DNA of 64,000 nucleotides from Tridacna crocea (lineage: Eukaryota; Mollusca; Bivalvia; Cardiida; Cardiidae), in the NCBI GenBank assembly GCA_943736015.1, contig OX031063.1, positions 40,626,672-40,690,671 on the forward strand, given 5' to 3'. The stretch's first letter is position 1; the number at the start of each line of letters is the position of its first letter. The notes under the pieces were generated by a model that saw only the letters and a list, made by a program, of their open reading frames with translations, was not told the DNA's origin and searched no databases. Below, in pieces: positions 1-8,100 of this stretch. A program made the translations under genes and the position numbers.

Positions 1-369
1 AGCAATCCACATGCAGAATATAATTATACTATATTGAGCTGTATTTGAAATTGTAAATAAAGATCTTTTTTGTATCATGTCTTGTTTTATTTATTAACAA
101 TGTTTGTATTAAAGGTGGCAAATTCTTAGGCACAGGTAATAAGATAAGTAGAATTCATCATAAGATGTAAAAAGGGCCATATTGACATACACTGAATTTA
201 CTGATACAAATCTGCTGTAGATCACTTTGATCACTGTAATATTGAGTCAATCAATATTTCAATTTAAAGTTTGACATATACATACAAATACATTGTGAAA
301 CATTGTAGAGAAAATGAGCTCTTCAAGTGAAAATTTAAGAAATCAAGAATAGAAACATGATCTTACGAC
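1..369 (+). other. AT-rich start of window; possible 3' end of an upstream transcript
   Basis: A canonical AATAAA hexamer at 56-61 is followed by a T-rich stretch, which would fit the polyadenylation region of a + strand gene ending just before the window. No coding exon is visible, so this is only a possibility. The rest is AT-rich DNA with no recognisable feature. Confidence 0.2.
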
Positions 370-540
370 ACAGAGCTCCAGATAGAGGGAGTGATTAATT
401 GTTCTCAACTAACTCCTATGTTGTGGGTACTCATTAGAACTATCTCTTCAAGATGATTCTAATGAGTGCCAACAACACTGGGTTTAGAAGAGAAACAATG
501 GATTTAGAATACCATCACTCTGACTTATCTGGAGCTCTGT
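370..540. mobile_element. Small TIR element (GAGCTCC-type MITE), complete copy
   Basis: The ends are inverted copies: ACAGAGCTCCAGATA on the left and TATCTGGAGCTCTGT with an extra CT on the right, continued inward by GAGGGAGTGAT and ATCACTC. A second internal palindrome is built on GTACTCATTAGAA and TTCTAATGAGT. Relatives lie at about 905-1062 and 16343-16533. No coding capacity. The target duplication is not clear, so the superfamily is unassigned. Confidence 0.6.
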
Positions 541-904
541 ATACATACAAATAAAATGGACTGTAGTTATCAGTAGTACATGAGCACCACATCAGGATGC
601 AGAATGTAAGCTACAGTACTTTTTTCTAACAAATTTTAGGTCAAGAAAACAGGCATAATTTGAAAGATGTATTGAGGGTTATCTGTCACATCTGTAACTT
701 ACACTTCTCATCTTTCCACAATGTTTCCACCCTTTCAAAGAAAGTTATGTACAATCATTTTATCAGAATTTTACTTTTTGCCTACAAAATACTTTCCATA
801 TGGAATTTTTGAAAATATTCTAATCTAGAAAGGGTATTAAACTCACATGGTCAGATCTCAATATAATGAGGGAGAGATGGTTTTCTAAATCCAGTACATG
901 TATT
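541..904. other. Intergenic stretch, no feature seen
   Basis: AT-rich unique-looking DNA. No open frame with family resemblance, RNA gene or repeat was recognised. Confidence 0.4.
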
Positions 905-1062
905 TCTGTTTGAGGCCCTATAATTATTGTGGGTACTCATTGGAATCATCCAATGAAACAATTCTAATGAGTACCCACAACATAGGGTTTAGTGGAGAAT
1001 AATTAATATTTTCAATTTTAAAATAAAAAATCACTCCCTCTCTCTGGACCTCTGATGTATTG
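905..1062. mobile_element. GAGCTCC-type MITE, 5'-degenerate copy
   Basis: It shares the internal palindrome (GTGGGTACTCATT and AATGAGTACCCAC) and the right terminus (ATCACTCCCTCTCTCTGGA) with the copies at 370-540 and 16343-16533. The left terminus is degraded. Confidence 0.45.
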
Positions 1063-1101
1063 GTGAACTAAGCTATGAATAGATTGTAAACACAAATTGT
1101 T

Positions 1102-1329
1102 TTAACCCTTTCCCAAACCACAAATTTTGGACTCTTCCAAACAGAAAGAGTTTGCAGACGACAATTTTTTGATTTGGAGAAAATGGCAGAAAGTTCTCAA
1201 ATGGTAGAAAACACTGTGGGAAAAGGAGAAATTGCTCGTTACAAGCAATTTCTCCTTTTCCCACAGTGTTTTCAAAAGACTTTTACTGCAGACACGTAAA
1301 AAACCAGGGCTTGTTTGGGAAAGGTTTAA
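1102..1329 (-). mobile_element. TTAA palindromic MITE, subfamily B
   Basis: Begins TTAACCCTTTCCCAAAC and ends GTTTGGGAAAGGTTTAA, so the termini are inverted and TTAA-flanked. The centre is a long hairpin whose loop is GCTCGTTACAAGC instead of the commoner GCTGGTAACCAGC. Both arms carry CACTG/CAGTG where subfamily A has CATTG/CAATG. No protein is encoded. Confidence 0.7.
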
Positions 1330-1567
1330 AAACATACCTGAAACATTGCAATCAGCATTATGTGTCCTGCCATTTACTTGATGTTTGGTTTGACCCCTAC
1401 CCAATGAAGAAAATTCATGTCTGCCATGCTGAACCAATACATCCGCTTGATTAATTTTCCCTCTGCCACGACCTCTTCCTTTTAAGTAAACTGGCCGATC
1501 TGACATAATAAAAGCCTGGGAAGAGAAAAAAGGTTGATTGTTATGACTAGCATAATTGAATTCCTGA

Positions 1568-1782
1568 ACCATATACCACACAATCCCCACTTTTGACGAC
1601 TCTGAGAAAGAAGCCTTTAGAAAACATTGTGGGAAAAGCAGAAAATGCATTTTCTCCTTTTCTCACAATGTTTTCTACCCTTCACAAAGCAAAATTCAAA
1701 TTTTCAGTCATTTTCACTTTGTCGTCTGCAAATGCTTTCAAATTAGACAAACCTAACATTTTGTCATTTGGTAATGAGTTAA
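1568..1782 (+). mobile_element. TTAA palindromic MITE, subfamily A, shortened hairpin
   Basis: Left end ATACCACACAATCCC, right end GGTAATGAGTTAA. The hairpin is shorter than usual because the GGTAACC apex is missing (AAATGCATTT at the tip). A further fragment of the family, CTTTACCAAATGACAAAAG onward, adjoins at 1784-1850. Confidence 0.65.
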
Positions 1783-1929
1783 ATCTTTACCAAATGACAA
1801 AAGTTTGCACTCTACCAAATTGAAAGCATTTGTAGATAAAAAATTGCATGTAGGAAGAAGAAATTGACTTGGGAAGGTCTCTTCCTGTCCTGTGACGTTG
1901 ATACAGACCCTACCAGGTGGAAAGTGTGT

Positions 1930-2200
1930 AACTGATAGATATTTCTAGAGAAAAATACTGCCATTAGATATAAAATACGAGTAAAAGAAAGAATAGTGTG
2001 TTTAAAATATATCTAGAGAAAAATACTTCCATTAGAGATAAACACACTGATAGATATTTCTTGAGAAAAATACTGCCATTAGATATAAAATACAAGTGAA
2101 AAAAAGAATAGTGTGTTTAAAATATACCGGTATCTAGAGAAAAATACTGCCATTAAATATAAAATACCAGTGAAAGAAAGAAGACTGTTGTTTAAAGATA
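1930..2200. repeat. Degenerate local tandem repeat
   Basis: Three to four imperfect copies of a unit of about 75-100 bp recognised by TAGAGAAAAATACTGCCATT followed by ATATAAAATAC and AGTGTGTTTAAAATAT. Copies start near 1938, 2012, 2060 and 2130 and differ by small indels. Confidence 0.6.
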
Positions 2201-2514
2201 ATCTGTTTGTAGACTCTAATTTGTCATTCATTCATTTGCATTTCTGGGGTGCAGTGCCTTCCATCTTTGTTGTTATGAATAAGTATTCTTATGCCTACTT
2301 TGTATATAGAAAAGAATACCGGTAAATCAAAATCATACTTGAGGTTATAAAATATACATGTACTTTGTCAAGCACTGCTGCCAAGATCTAACTTGGTAAG
2401 AAATGCCTAGAAACGAATTGTATATTTGTGCAATTTATTCCAATTTTTTTTTGCATCTGCTTGTGAAAAAATTATGCAACCTTTAAATTTCTGCAAAGTC
2501 ATAGCAATTCACTG

Positions 2515-2744
2515 TTAACCCATTAACACACAATCCCTACTTTTGACACCCCCAGAAAAAAAGCCTTTTGAAAAAATTGTGGGAAAAGGAGAAAATGCTG
2601 GTTAGCAGCATTTTTCTCCTTTTCCCACAATGTTTTCTACCCTTCACACAACAAATTTCAAATTTTCAGTCGCTTTCATTTTGTCATCTGCAAATGCTTT
2701 CAATTTGGACAAGCCTAAACGATTGCCGTTTGGTAATGAGTTAA
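2515..2744 (+). mobile_element. TTAA palindromic MITE, subfamily A
   Basis: TTAA at 2515-2518 and 2741-2744. The hairpin apex is altered to GCTGGTTAGCAGC, still symmetric. Full length, about 230 bp. Confidence 0.7.
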
Positions 2745-3041
2745 GCGGAAAATCAGCATATTCATTGGCTTTCCAGGGCTCAACACAATTTCTTTTCCTT
2801 TATGATCCAGCAGGAATCCAAAACTGGACACCATTCTGATTATTACGGATCCCTCCAAAGTTAGAAAAAAGTATGTTTTGATTGACCAACTTGTTGTTAT
2901 TACTTGAAGGTTTGGGTTTTTTTTTCTGATAAATTAGATTCATCAGCGTTTTGCTACATCATGGGCCAATAGATCATCATCCTACACCTCCTCATCTATA
3001 ATCTATAATTGTGTAATATACTGGTCTATCCCATAGATAGA

Positions 3042-3047
3042 TATAAA
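3042..3047 (+). promoter_or_regulatory. TATA-like box in LTR 1
   Basis: TATAAA followed by GGTATAA. It recurs in LTR 2 and is TACAAA in LTR 3. It sits about 70 bp before the tRNA-like unit, where a Pol II LTR promoter would be expected. Function is inferred. Confidence 0.4.
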
Positions 3048-3114
3048 GGTATAAAGTACTAAAGTAGTCGGGTACAGGTATTTGGTGATATATCGTGCGG
3101 CCATATCGACATGT

Positions 3115-3188
3115 GGTTCGGTAGCTCAGTTGGTTAGAGTGCAGGAACGGTATTCCTGAGGCCCTGGGTTCGAATCCCGTTAGAGCCG
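3115..3188 (+). tRNA. tRNA-like sequence in LTR 1
   Basis: Folds as a cloverleaf. The acceptor arm GGTTCGG pairs with TAGAGCC (mismatched near its base in this copy). The D arm is GCTC/GAGT. The anticodon stem CAGGA/TCCTG has a 7-nt loop ACGGTAT, formal anticodon GGT. The T arm is around GGTTCGAATCC. The A box TAGCTCAGTTGG and B box GGTTCGAATCC match Pol III consensus. A run of five T (3194-3198) follows within ten bases. Loop position 33 is C, not the universal T, so translation competence is doubtful. Best read as a tRNA-derived Pol III unit rather than a host tRNA gene. Confidence 0.6.
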
Positions 3189-3193
3189 CGATA

Positions 3194-3198
3194 TTTTT
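3194..3198 (+). terminator. Pol III-type T5 terminator in LTR 1
   Basis: Five T residues, five bases past the tRNA-like 3' end. The equivalent runs in LTR 2 (3479-3483) and LTR 3 (3767-3771) are kept. Confidence 0.5.
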
Positions 3199-3214
3199 CA
3201 CCACCTGTTACATT

Positions 3215-3227
3215 TGGCGCCCAACGT
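3215..3227 (+). other. Primer binding site, tRNA-Lys type
   Basis: TGGCGCCCAACGT starts two bases after LTR 1. By established knowledge it is the complement of the last 13 bases, including CCA, of the tRNA-Lys isoacceptor that primes several retroelements. Repeated after LTR 2 at 3500-3512 and absent after LTR 3, as expected for a terminal LTR. Confidence 0.75.
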
Positions 3228-3270
3228 AAATAACCCACTTATTAAGAGAGATAGGGTAGTAGTGGTTGAG

Positions 3271-3288
3271 AGATTCGTGGACGAATCT
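3271..3288 (+). other. Conserved hairpin in TRIM internal domain
   Basis: AGATTCGTGGACGAATCT: eight paired bases around GG. An identical hairpin lies in the second internal domain (about 3556-3573). In such a small internal region this is the only evident structure, so a packaging or dimerisation role is possible but unproven. Confidence 0.45.
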
Positions 3289-3294
3289 TCATGT

Positions 3295-3304
3295 GGAGGG
3301 GAAG
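3295..3304 (+). other. Polypurine tract before LTR 2
   Basis: GGAGGGGAAG, separated from the next LTR by TA. The second internal domain ends GGTGGGGAAG at 3579-3588, just before LTR 3. Confidence 0.65.
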
Positions 3305-3306
3305 TA

Positions 3307-3497
3307 TGTAGCATACTGGTCTATCCCATAGATAGATATAAAGGTATAATGAAGTCGGGTACAGGTATGTGGTGATATATCGTGCGGCCTGATCGACATG
3401 TGGTTCGGTAGCTCAGTTGGTTAGAATGCAGGAACGGTTCCTGAGGCCCTGGGTTCGAATCCCGGTCGAGCCGCGATATTTTTCACCACCTGTTACA
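3307..3497 (+). repeat. LTR 2 of tRNA-bearing TRIM
   Basis: 191 bp, TGTAGCATACTGG to TGTTACA. It differs from LTR 1 by a 9-10 bp deletion after the TATA region, a 2-bp deletion in the anticodon loop and scattered substitutions. Confidence 0.85.
3402..3473 (+). tRNA. tRNA-like sequence in LTR 2 (shortened anticodon loop)
   Basis: Same cloverleaf as in LTR 1, with a better acceptor stem (GGTTCGG with TCGAGCC, wobbles allowed). The anticodon loop is reduced to five bases, ACGGT. A and B boxes and the following T5 run are intact, so it may be transcribable but not decode. Confidence 0.5.
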
Positions 3498-3590
3498 TTT
3501 GGCGCCCAACGTAAATAACCCACTTATTAGAGAGATAGGGTAGTAGTGATTGAGAGATTCGTGGACGAATCTTCATGTGGTGGGGAAGTA

Positions 3591-3785
3591 TGTAATATAC
3601 TGGTCTATCCCATAGATAGATACAAAGGTATAATATAGTCGGGTACAGGTATTTGGTGATATATCGTGCGGCCGTATCGACATGTGGTTCGGTAGCTCAG
3701 TTGGTTAGAGTGTAGGAACGGTATTCCTGAGGCCCTGGGTTCGAATCCTGGTCGAGCCGCGATATATTTTTCACCACCTGTTACA
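3591..3785 (+). repeat. LTR 3 of tRNA-bearing TRIM
   Basis: 195 bp, TGTAATATACTGG to TGTTACA, followed directly by the target duplication ATTG and host DNA with no primer binding site, which marks the true 3' end of the insertion. Confidence 0.85.
3686..3759 (+). tRNA. tRNA-like sequence in LTR 3
   Basis: Cloverleaf with the 7-nt loop ACGGTAT, anticodon stem TAGGA/TCCTG (one G-T pair) and acceptor GGTTCGG/TCGAGCC. The B box is GGTTCGAATCC and a T5 run follows. C33 is again present, as in LTR 1. Confidence 0.6.
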
Positions 3786-4025
3786 ATTGTACTCTTGATG
3801 AATTTGGATACAGAGCACGCATGTCCTGCAAATATGACCCAGAAAATTATGGACTTTTTTGTGTGATACAATTAAAATGATTAAGTACAGATGGGCTATC
3901 AGCAAAGTATTTAATGTAAACATGTGCAAAGAAAATAGATTTAGGCCTGTGTCAAAAGAAATTCAGTACTGGCAATTGTATATGTACTATGACTGTGAGT
4001 GAATGGTCTCCTCGATGGAGAGAAA

Positions 4026-4312
4026 TTTTAAAAAAAAATGTAAAACATGATGGATATCTACCCTGAAAAGGTGTCTACTGAGGAATCGCCAAATGTCGCA
4101 GGTACATTTTTCTGTTGTCTATTGCTAGGCTAAGTAAATTATGATCTGACAATGTTTGTTTCGTGGGTGATTTTGGGTGGGAAAGGCTGTCTTGTCCTAG
4201 CGCCGGCAATCAAGAGGTTGCATTCCATATGTTTATATTATATAGGGGAGATTATTTTTTCATATTTGATAATTTATTTTGGTTATAGAATGTCAAATTC
4301 CTGTGGTTGGAA
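4026..4312 (+). repeat. Dispersed repeat, + copy
   Basis: A segment around the motifs TCGTGGGTGATTTTGG, TAGCGCCGGCAATC and TATTATATAGGGGAGAT recurs in reverse complement at about 28322-28645. No termini or coding sequence were defined, so its class is unknown. Confidence 0.55.
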
Positions 4313-4970
4313 GCAAATATTAATCAACAATCTCCCAAAACAATCAACAATGTTGGCAGTTTCGATGGTAGTGCAAACAGTGGAGGTGATACGGTGAGAA
4401 TAAGGGAGCAAAACAACAAATGGGGGAGAATACACTAATAGGAGATGAATGACATGGTGATGCATCTGGGGGACGGAACGACTTGGGGAGGAAATGGTTT
4501 GGGGGCGAAACGACTGTGAACCGTCACTGTCACAGAACTTACAAGCTTTTGAAATGTCACGGACTTGAGTCTAATTAAAATTTACAATCCATCACAATCC
4601 ATTGAAGTAAAATTAAATCAAAAAGCGTTTCTTTCTCAAACAACAACTGTCATTTTGTGACACGTTCTTCTTTCAGTTTACGTCAATCAGCTGTAAGGCG
4701 AAATTACGTATTCTGCAAACAGCCTTAATATTGCATGCTGGTACCACGCTTCCTAACGGTCTATCATACTGCACATAGCTGGCTCCCCCCCTTTCAGTTT
4801 CACAACTGCTTTGGATTGACTTATATCAATAAATTATTATCAATATATCTCAGGTACAACAAAAACAGGAAAGATCTGAAGATCAAACGCTTTGTCAGCG
4901 AAAAGGCAATTAATTTCTACCCTCCCCATTTAAACCCATACATTAAGGCTGATCAACGTTTTCCTTTTCT
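4313..4970. other. Region upstream of UBE3A, no feature seen
   Basis: No repeat or coding exon recognised. Short G-rich runs (GGGGGACGG, TTGGGGGCG) occur near 4470-4510. Confidence 0.3.
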
Positions 4971-5144
4971 TATATAAACATGGGCGCTGCCATTTAATTT
5001 GAATTGTGGGATAGCGGTAACTTCCTCCGTAAGATGTCGCTTACAGTTTGACAGATTCTCCTGAAATTCTTGCACAGTAGTAATATTGTGGTGGACTGAA
5101 ATCTGACGTATTATAAATGATTAGTCAAGGAAAAAGTCTTTCGT
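4971..5144 (+). promoter_or_regulatory. UBE3A: Putative UBE3A promoter and 5' leader
   Basis: TATATAAA at 4971-4978 lies about 170 bp before the proposed start codon. The leader would contain two tiny upstream frames, ATGGGC...TAA from 4979 and ATGTCGCTT...TGA from 5033. The assignment rests on position next to the inferred first coding exon; there is no direct evidence for a transcription start. Confidence 0.3.
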
Positions 5145-5194
5145 ATGAATAACAACGACGGAAGTGTGAATGACAGTGGAGTAACGGTCTCCAG
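5145..5194 (+). CDS. UBE3A: UBE3A coding exon 1 (start codon)
   Basis: ATG at 5145 begins [16 protein letters not shown] and the exon ends AG before donor GTATAC. The two leftover bases join the first G of exon 2 to make AGG, giving S-R-K-R, which parallels the S-R-M-K-R of human long isoforms. An in-frame stop at 5118-5120 excludes a longer upstream frame. No N-terminal homology can be used at this length, so the exon is inferred from phase, donor strength and position. Confidence 0.6.
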
Positions 5195-8100
5195 GTATAC
5201 TGAATCTGAAACAGCACTTGGTAAACCGATGGGTGGGGTACCTGCCTTAAATCAAAACTGAAAGTGACCACGCAAAAGCATGTCAACTTGCTCTTTTAAA
5301 AGAAATCATCTCCATTATATGCCTTAAAATATTGTTTCACACTGAATGAACCAAATTTGATGTCATTTCATCATGAATTTACTCACAGATCATTGCGAGT
5401 ATTTTGGAGAAATATGGAATCGGACCAAAGCTCTTCTCCTGGTAATTCGTGCGGCATAATTTTTTGTTGCGGTGCATGCGCATACTTGAAAACGTGTCAT
5501 AACTTTTAATTACCTTCAGTCTGAAGGTGTCTGCTCCGATGCTAATTTTGTGACTGGTCTTCGCATTCACCTTCATATACAGTATCAGCCCTCATTAAAC
5601 GCATCTGGAATAAATATTATTTTACCGGCCTCTTTTTAAAGGGCTCGATGCGACAAAATTTCAAATGACAGCTAATAAAATGGGCATGGAACGTTAGATA
5701 GATGATTAATCTTTACTAAATGGCAGATGTTTGTTAATATCTAAATCCTACCTTCGTGCAAATCGGTACTTTTCAACGTAAATTACCCTTAAAACATATC
5801 TTATTTACTCACAAAATGCAAGCCAGAATTGGAAAATGCGAGTTGAAATTACTAGCACTTGCTAGAAAATGAGAGTGCAAATTAATGAAGAACAGTTGTG
5901 GAATGTTCTGATTTTCATATGTGAATACAAAAAAGAATAATTCTTTTCATTCTAGATAAACATTGGTCACGTCGCCCTGAAAATACCCATCGACGGCTGA
6001 ATACATTGATAATTTTACATGTTGCCATTGAAGCCTCAGAGCTGTAGTTTGTTATCTGAGTTTAGCGAGCCACATGCGTTCGTCTGATATCATCAATTAA
6101 TTAAAACCTAACTAGAGAACAGTAAAACCCATAGTTTGCCCCTCAATGCGCCTCAAAATACTCCAGCTTGTCACATGACTTTATGATATCAGCTGCATTG
6201 ATATTTTTTGGGGGGTTTCCATTGAATAACGGGAAATACCATAGCAACACTGGTCTATAAAGCTGTTTTATAGTGAGTTTTTTTCAGTATTTGCAATATT
6301 TTGTCGGTAAAAAATACATGCTATCCCCGAATGGTGTATTTTATCGATAATTCAATCTTCTGCGGTAACTGTAATAGAAGTCGGACACATGTAATTCCGT
6401 CGATGTTCGAATAATTATGTCATATTCCAATAGCACAAATCAACAGAGTAACACAAATCACCAGAACTAGGCATAGTAGCCTCCAGTATCCATATTCCGT
6501 GATGATATGGAAACAACATTATGAAATTAGGAATTAAATCAAGGATATAGCTAGAAATTACATGTCTTCATCTTCATAAAAAATAATTTTGATCACTTTC
6601 ATATGAAAAGAATAACTTTGATATCAATTTTTATCTTCAATTGCATAATATAAAGAACATGCCATCTACCTTCTTGTGCAAACATGGCGTGACCTAATTC
6701 GGGTAGCTCTGTAGTATTTACAGGTGAAAGTCAAAGATCTTTGTATCTTTTTAGAAGGAACACTGTTTAGATTTAAGAAAAAAGATGTAGATTTCTGGTA
6801 TCCGGTTTAAACGTCCCACAATCAAAACATCCCACAGTCAAAACATCCCACTTTTGGTAAAACGTCCCCATTTCGATTCCAAATTGATTAAAAAATTACC
6901 TGAAAACGTCCCCTTTAGACCTTCCTGTATATCTTTTTAAAGTTGTAAGTTTAATCTTGTATGATTATTTCAGAAGACTTTCATATTTGATGTTTACCAT
7001 TTTGATGTTGTCATTTATTGCACAGGTCATTTAACCCATATCCTGCCAAACAAAATGTGAGACCTGATTTTAGAAGTGTAGAAAAAAATTGTGGGAAAAG
7101 GGGAAAATGCTGGTAAAAAGCATTTTTTTCCTTTTTCCACACTGTTTTCGGAAGGATGCTTCTTCTGGGTCATAAAAACAAGGGATTGTTTGGTAAAGGG
7201 TAAATCTGGACAAGTGTAAGTTTTTGTCTAGGTGTAAAGAGTTCAGTCAGGCTGCCTGGCATTCTGATTATACAGTTTGTAGTCAATGGCTTCCATGTGC
7301 TAAAGCTGAAATTGCCTCTCTCTTCTGTTTAGCTCTGAGGTTAAGCCAGGTACATCACAAGAAGCAGGTGTACAGGACGGAATGTAAGTAGCCTTTTTTA
7401 ATGTGACATAGCACATGACTATTTCTGGTAGTAGTCCAGGGATTATTCCATCATCCCATCTATTTGTAGAAATTGGAAACATTTTTATAAAAACAGAGAT
7501 ATATAAGGACTCAAACCTACTACTCAATAGAACTGAAAGGCACAAAGTCCAAACAAAGTTCATTGTGATGTGATTTTCCCAATTCAGTTGTACAACATCC
7601 CAGAATTTCTGCCCTCGCAGAATACTTTATTATTATACTGTTGACTTTTTATATTACTCCTACATTATCTTGACAAAGAAAGCTTCTCTTTGTTCCAAGA
7701 TTGAAGAACCTTTCGAAATTTTGTGACATATACAAGCATTTTGACATCGTGAAATTTTGTTTGGTTCTTTACCTGTCACATGATTTGCTGAAAAATACTT
7801 TAAAAAAATCAAACATTTCTATCATATGTTATTGTTTTTCCTGTTTTTTCTCATAATATATTGATACAAATTTGTATCAGAGTTTTAAACAGGGTTGTAA
7901 AATATGAGTAAGCAATGTAAATTACCAGTAGAATTAAGTACTATGTATGCCTATGAAGATATTACTGAAAAAAAAAATCTCAGGATTATACCCCCTGCAA
8001 AACGAATGTTTTCAGAGGGGGGGTATACTGGAATCAGCCTGTCTGTCCTTGTATCCGTCTGTGTGTCTGTCTTTGTGTCCGTCTGTGTACAAAATACTAC

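Larger units (their letters stand above)
3012..3212 (+). repeat. LTR 1 of tRNA-bearing TRIM
   Basis: 201 bp, from TGTAATATACTGG to CACCTGTTACA, with TG...CA ends and a short inverted TGTAA/TTACA terminus. A TATAAA box at 3042-3047 could serve Pol II, and the tRNA-like unit occupies 3115-3188. Confidence 0.85.
3012..3785 (+). mobile_element. TRIM-type LTR retrotransposon carrying a tRNA-like Pol III cassette in each LTR (three LTRs, two internal domains)
   Basis: The order is LTR (3012-3212), internal (3213-3306), LTR (3307-3497), internal (3498-3590), LTR (3591-3785). Each LTR starts TGTA and ends TTACA. The insertion is flanked by ATTG at 3008-3011 and 3786-3789, a 4-bp target duplication typical of LTR elements, so the three-LTR block looks like one insertion later extended by LTR-LTR recombination. 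Both internal domains begin with TTTGGCGCCCAACGT, a primer binding site whose TGGCGCCCAACGT part complements the 3' end of tRNA-Lys, and end with the purine tract GGAGGGGAAG (GGTGGGGAAG in the second). There is no gag or pol. Every LTR has a TATAAA-type box (TACAAA in LTR 3) and an embedded tRNA-like sequence with A box, B box and T5 terminator. Lack of coding capacity and an internal domain of about 94 bp place it among terminal-repeat retrotransposons in miniature; an autonomous partner must supply the enzymes. Confidence 0.85.

Noticed and set aside
2992-3204. Open frame on the - strand across the first LTR (and a similar one at 3605-3871)
   Set aside because: Its shared part containing GFEPRASGIPFLHSNQ is simply the reverse complement of the tRNA-like sequence in the LTRs, so it is a repeat artefact.
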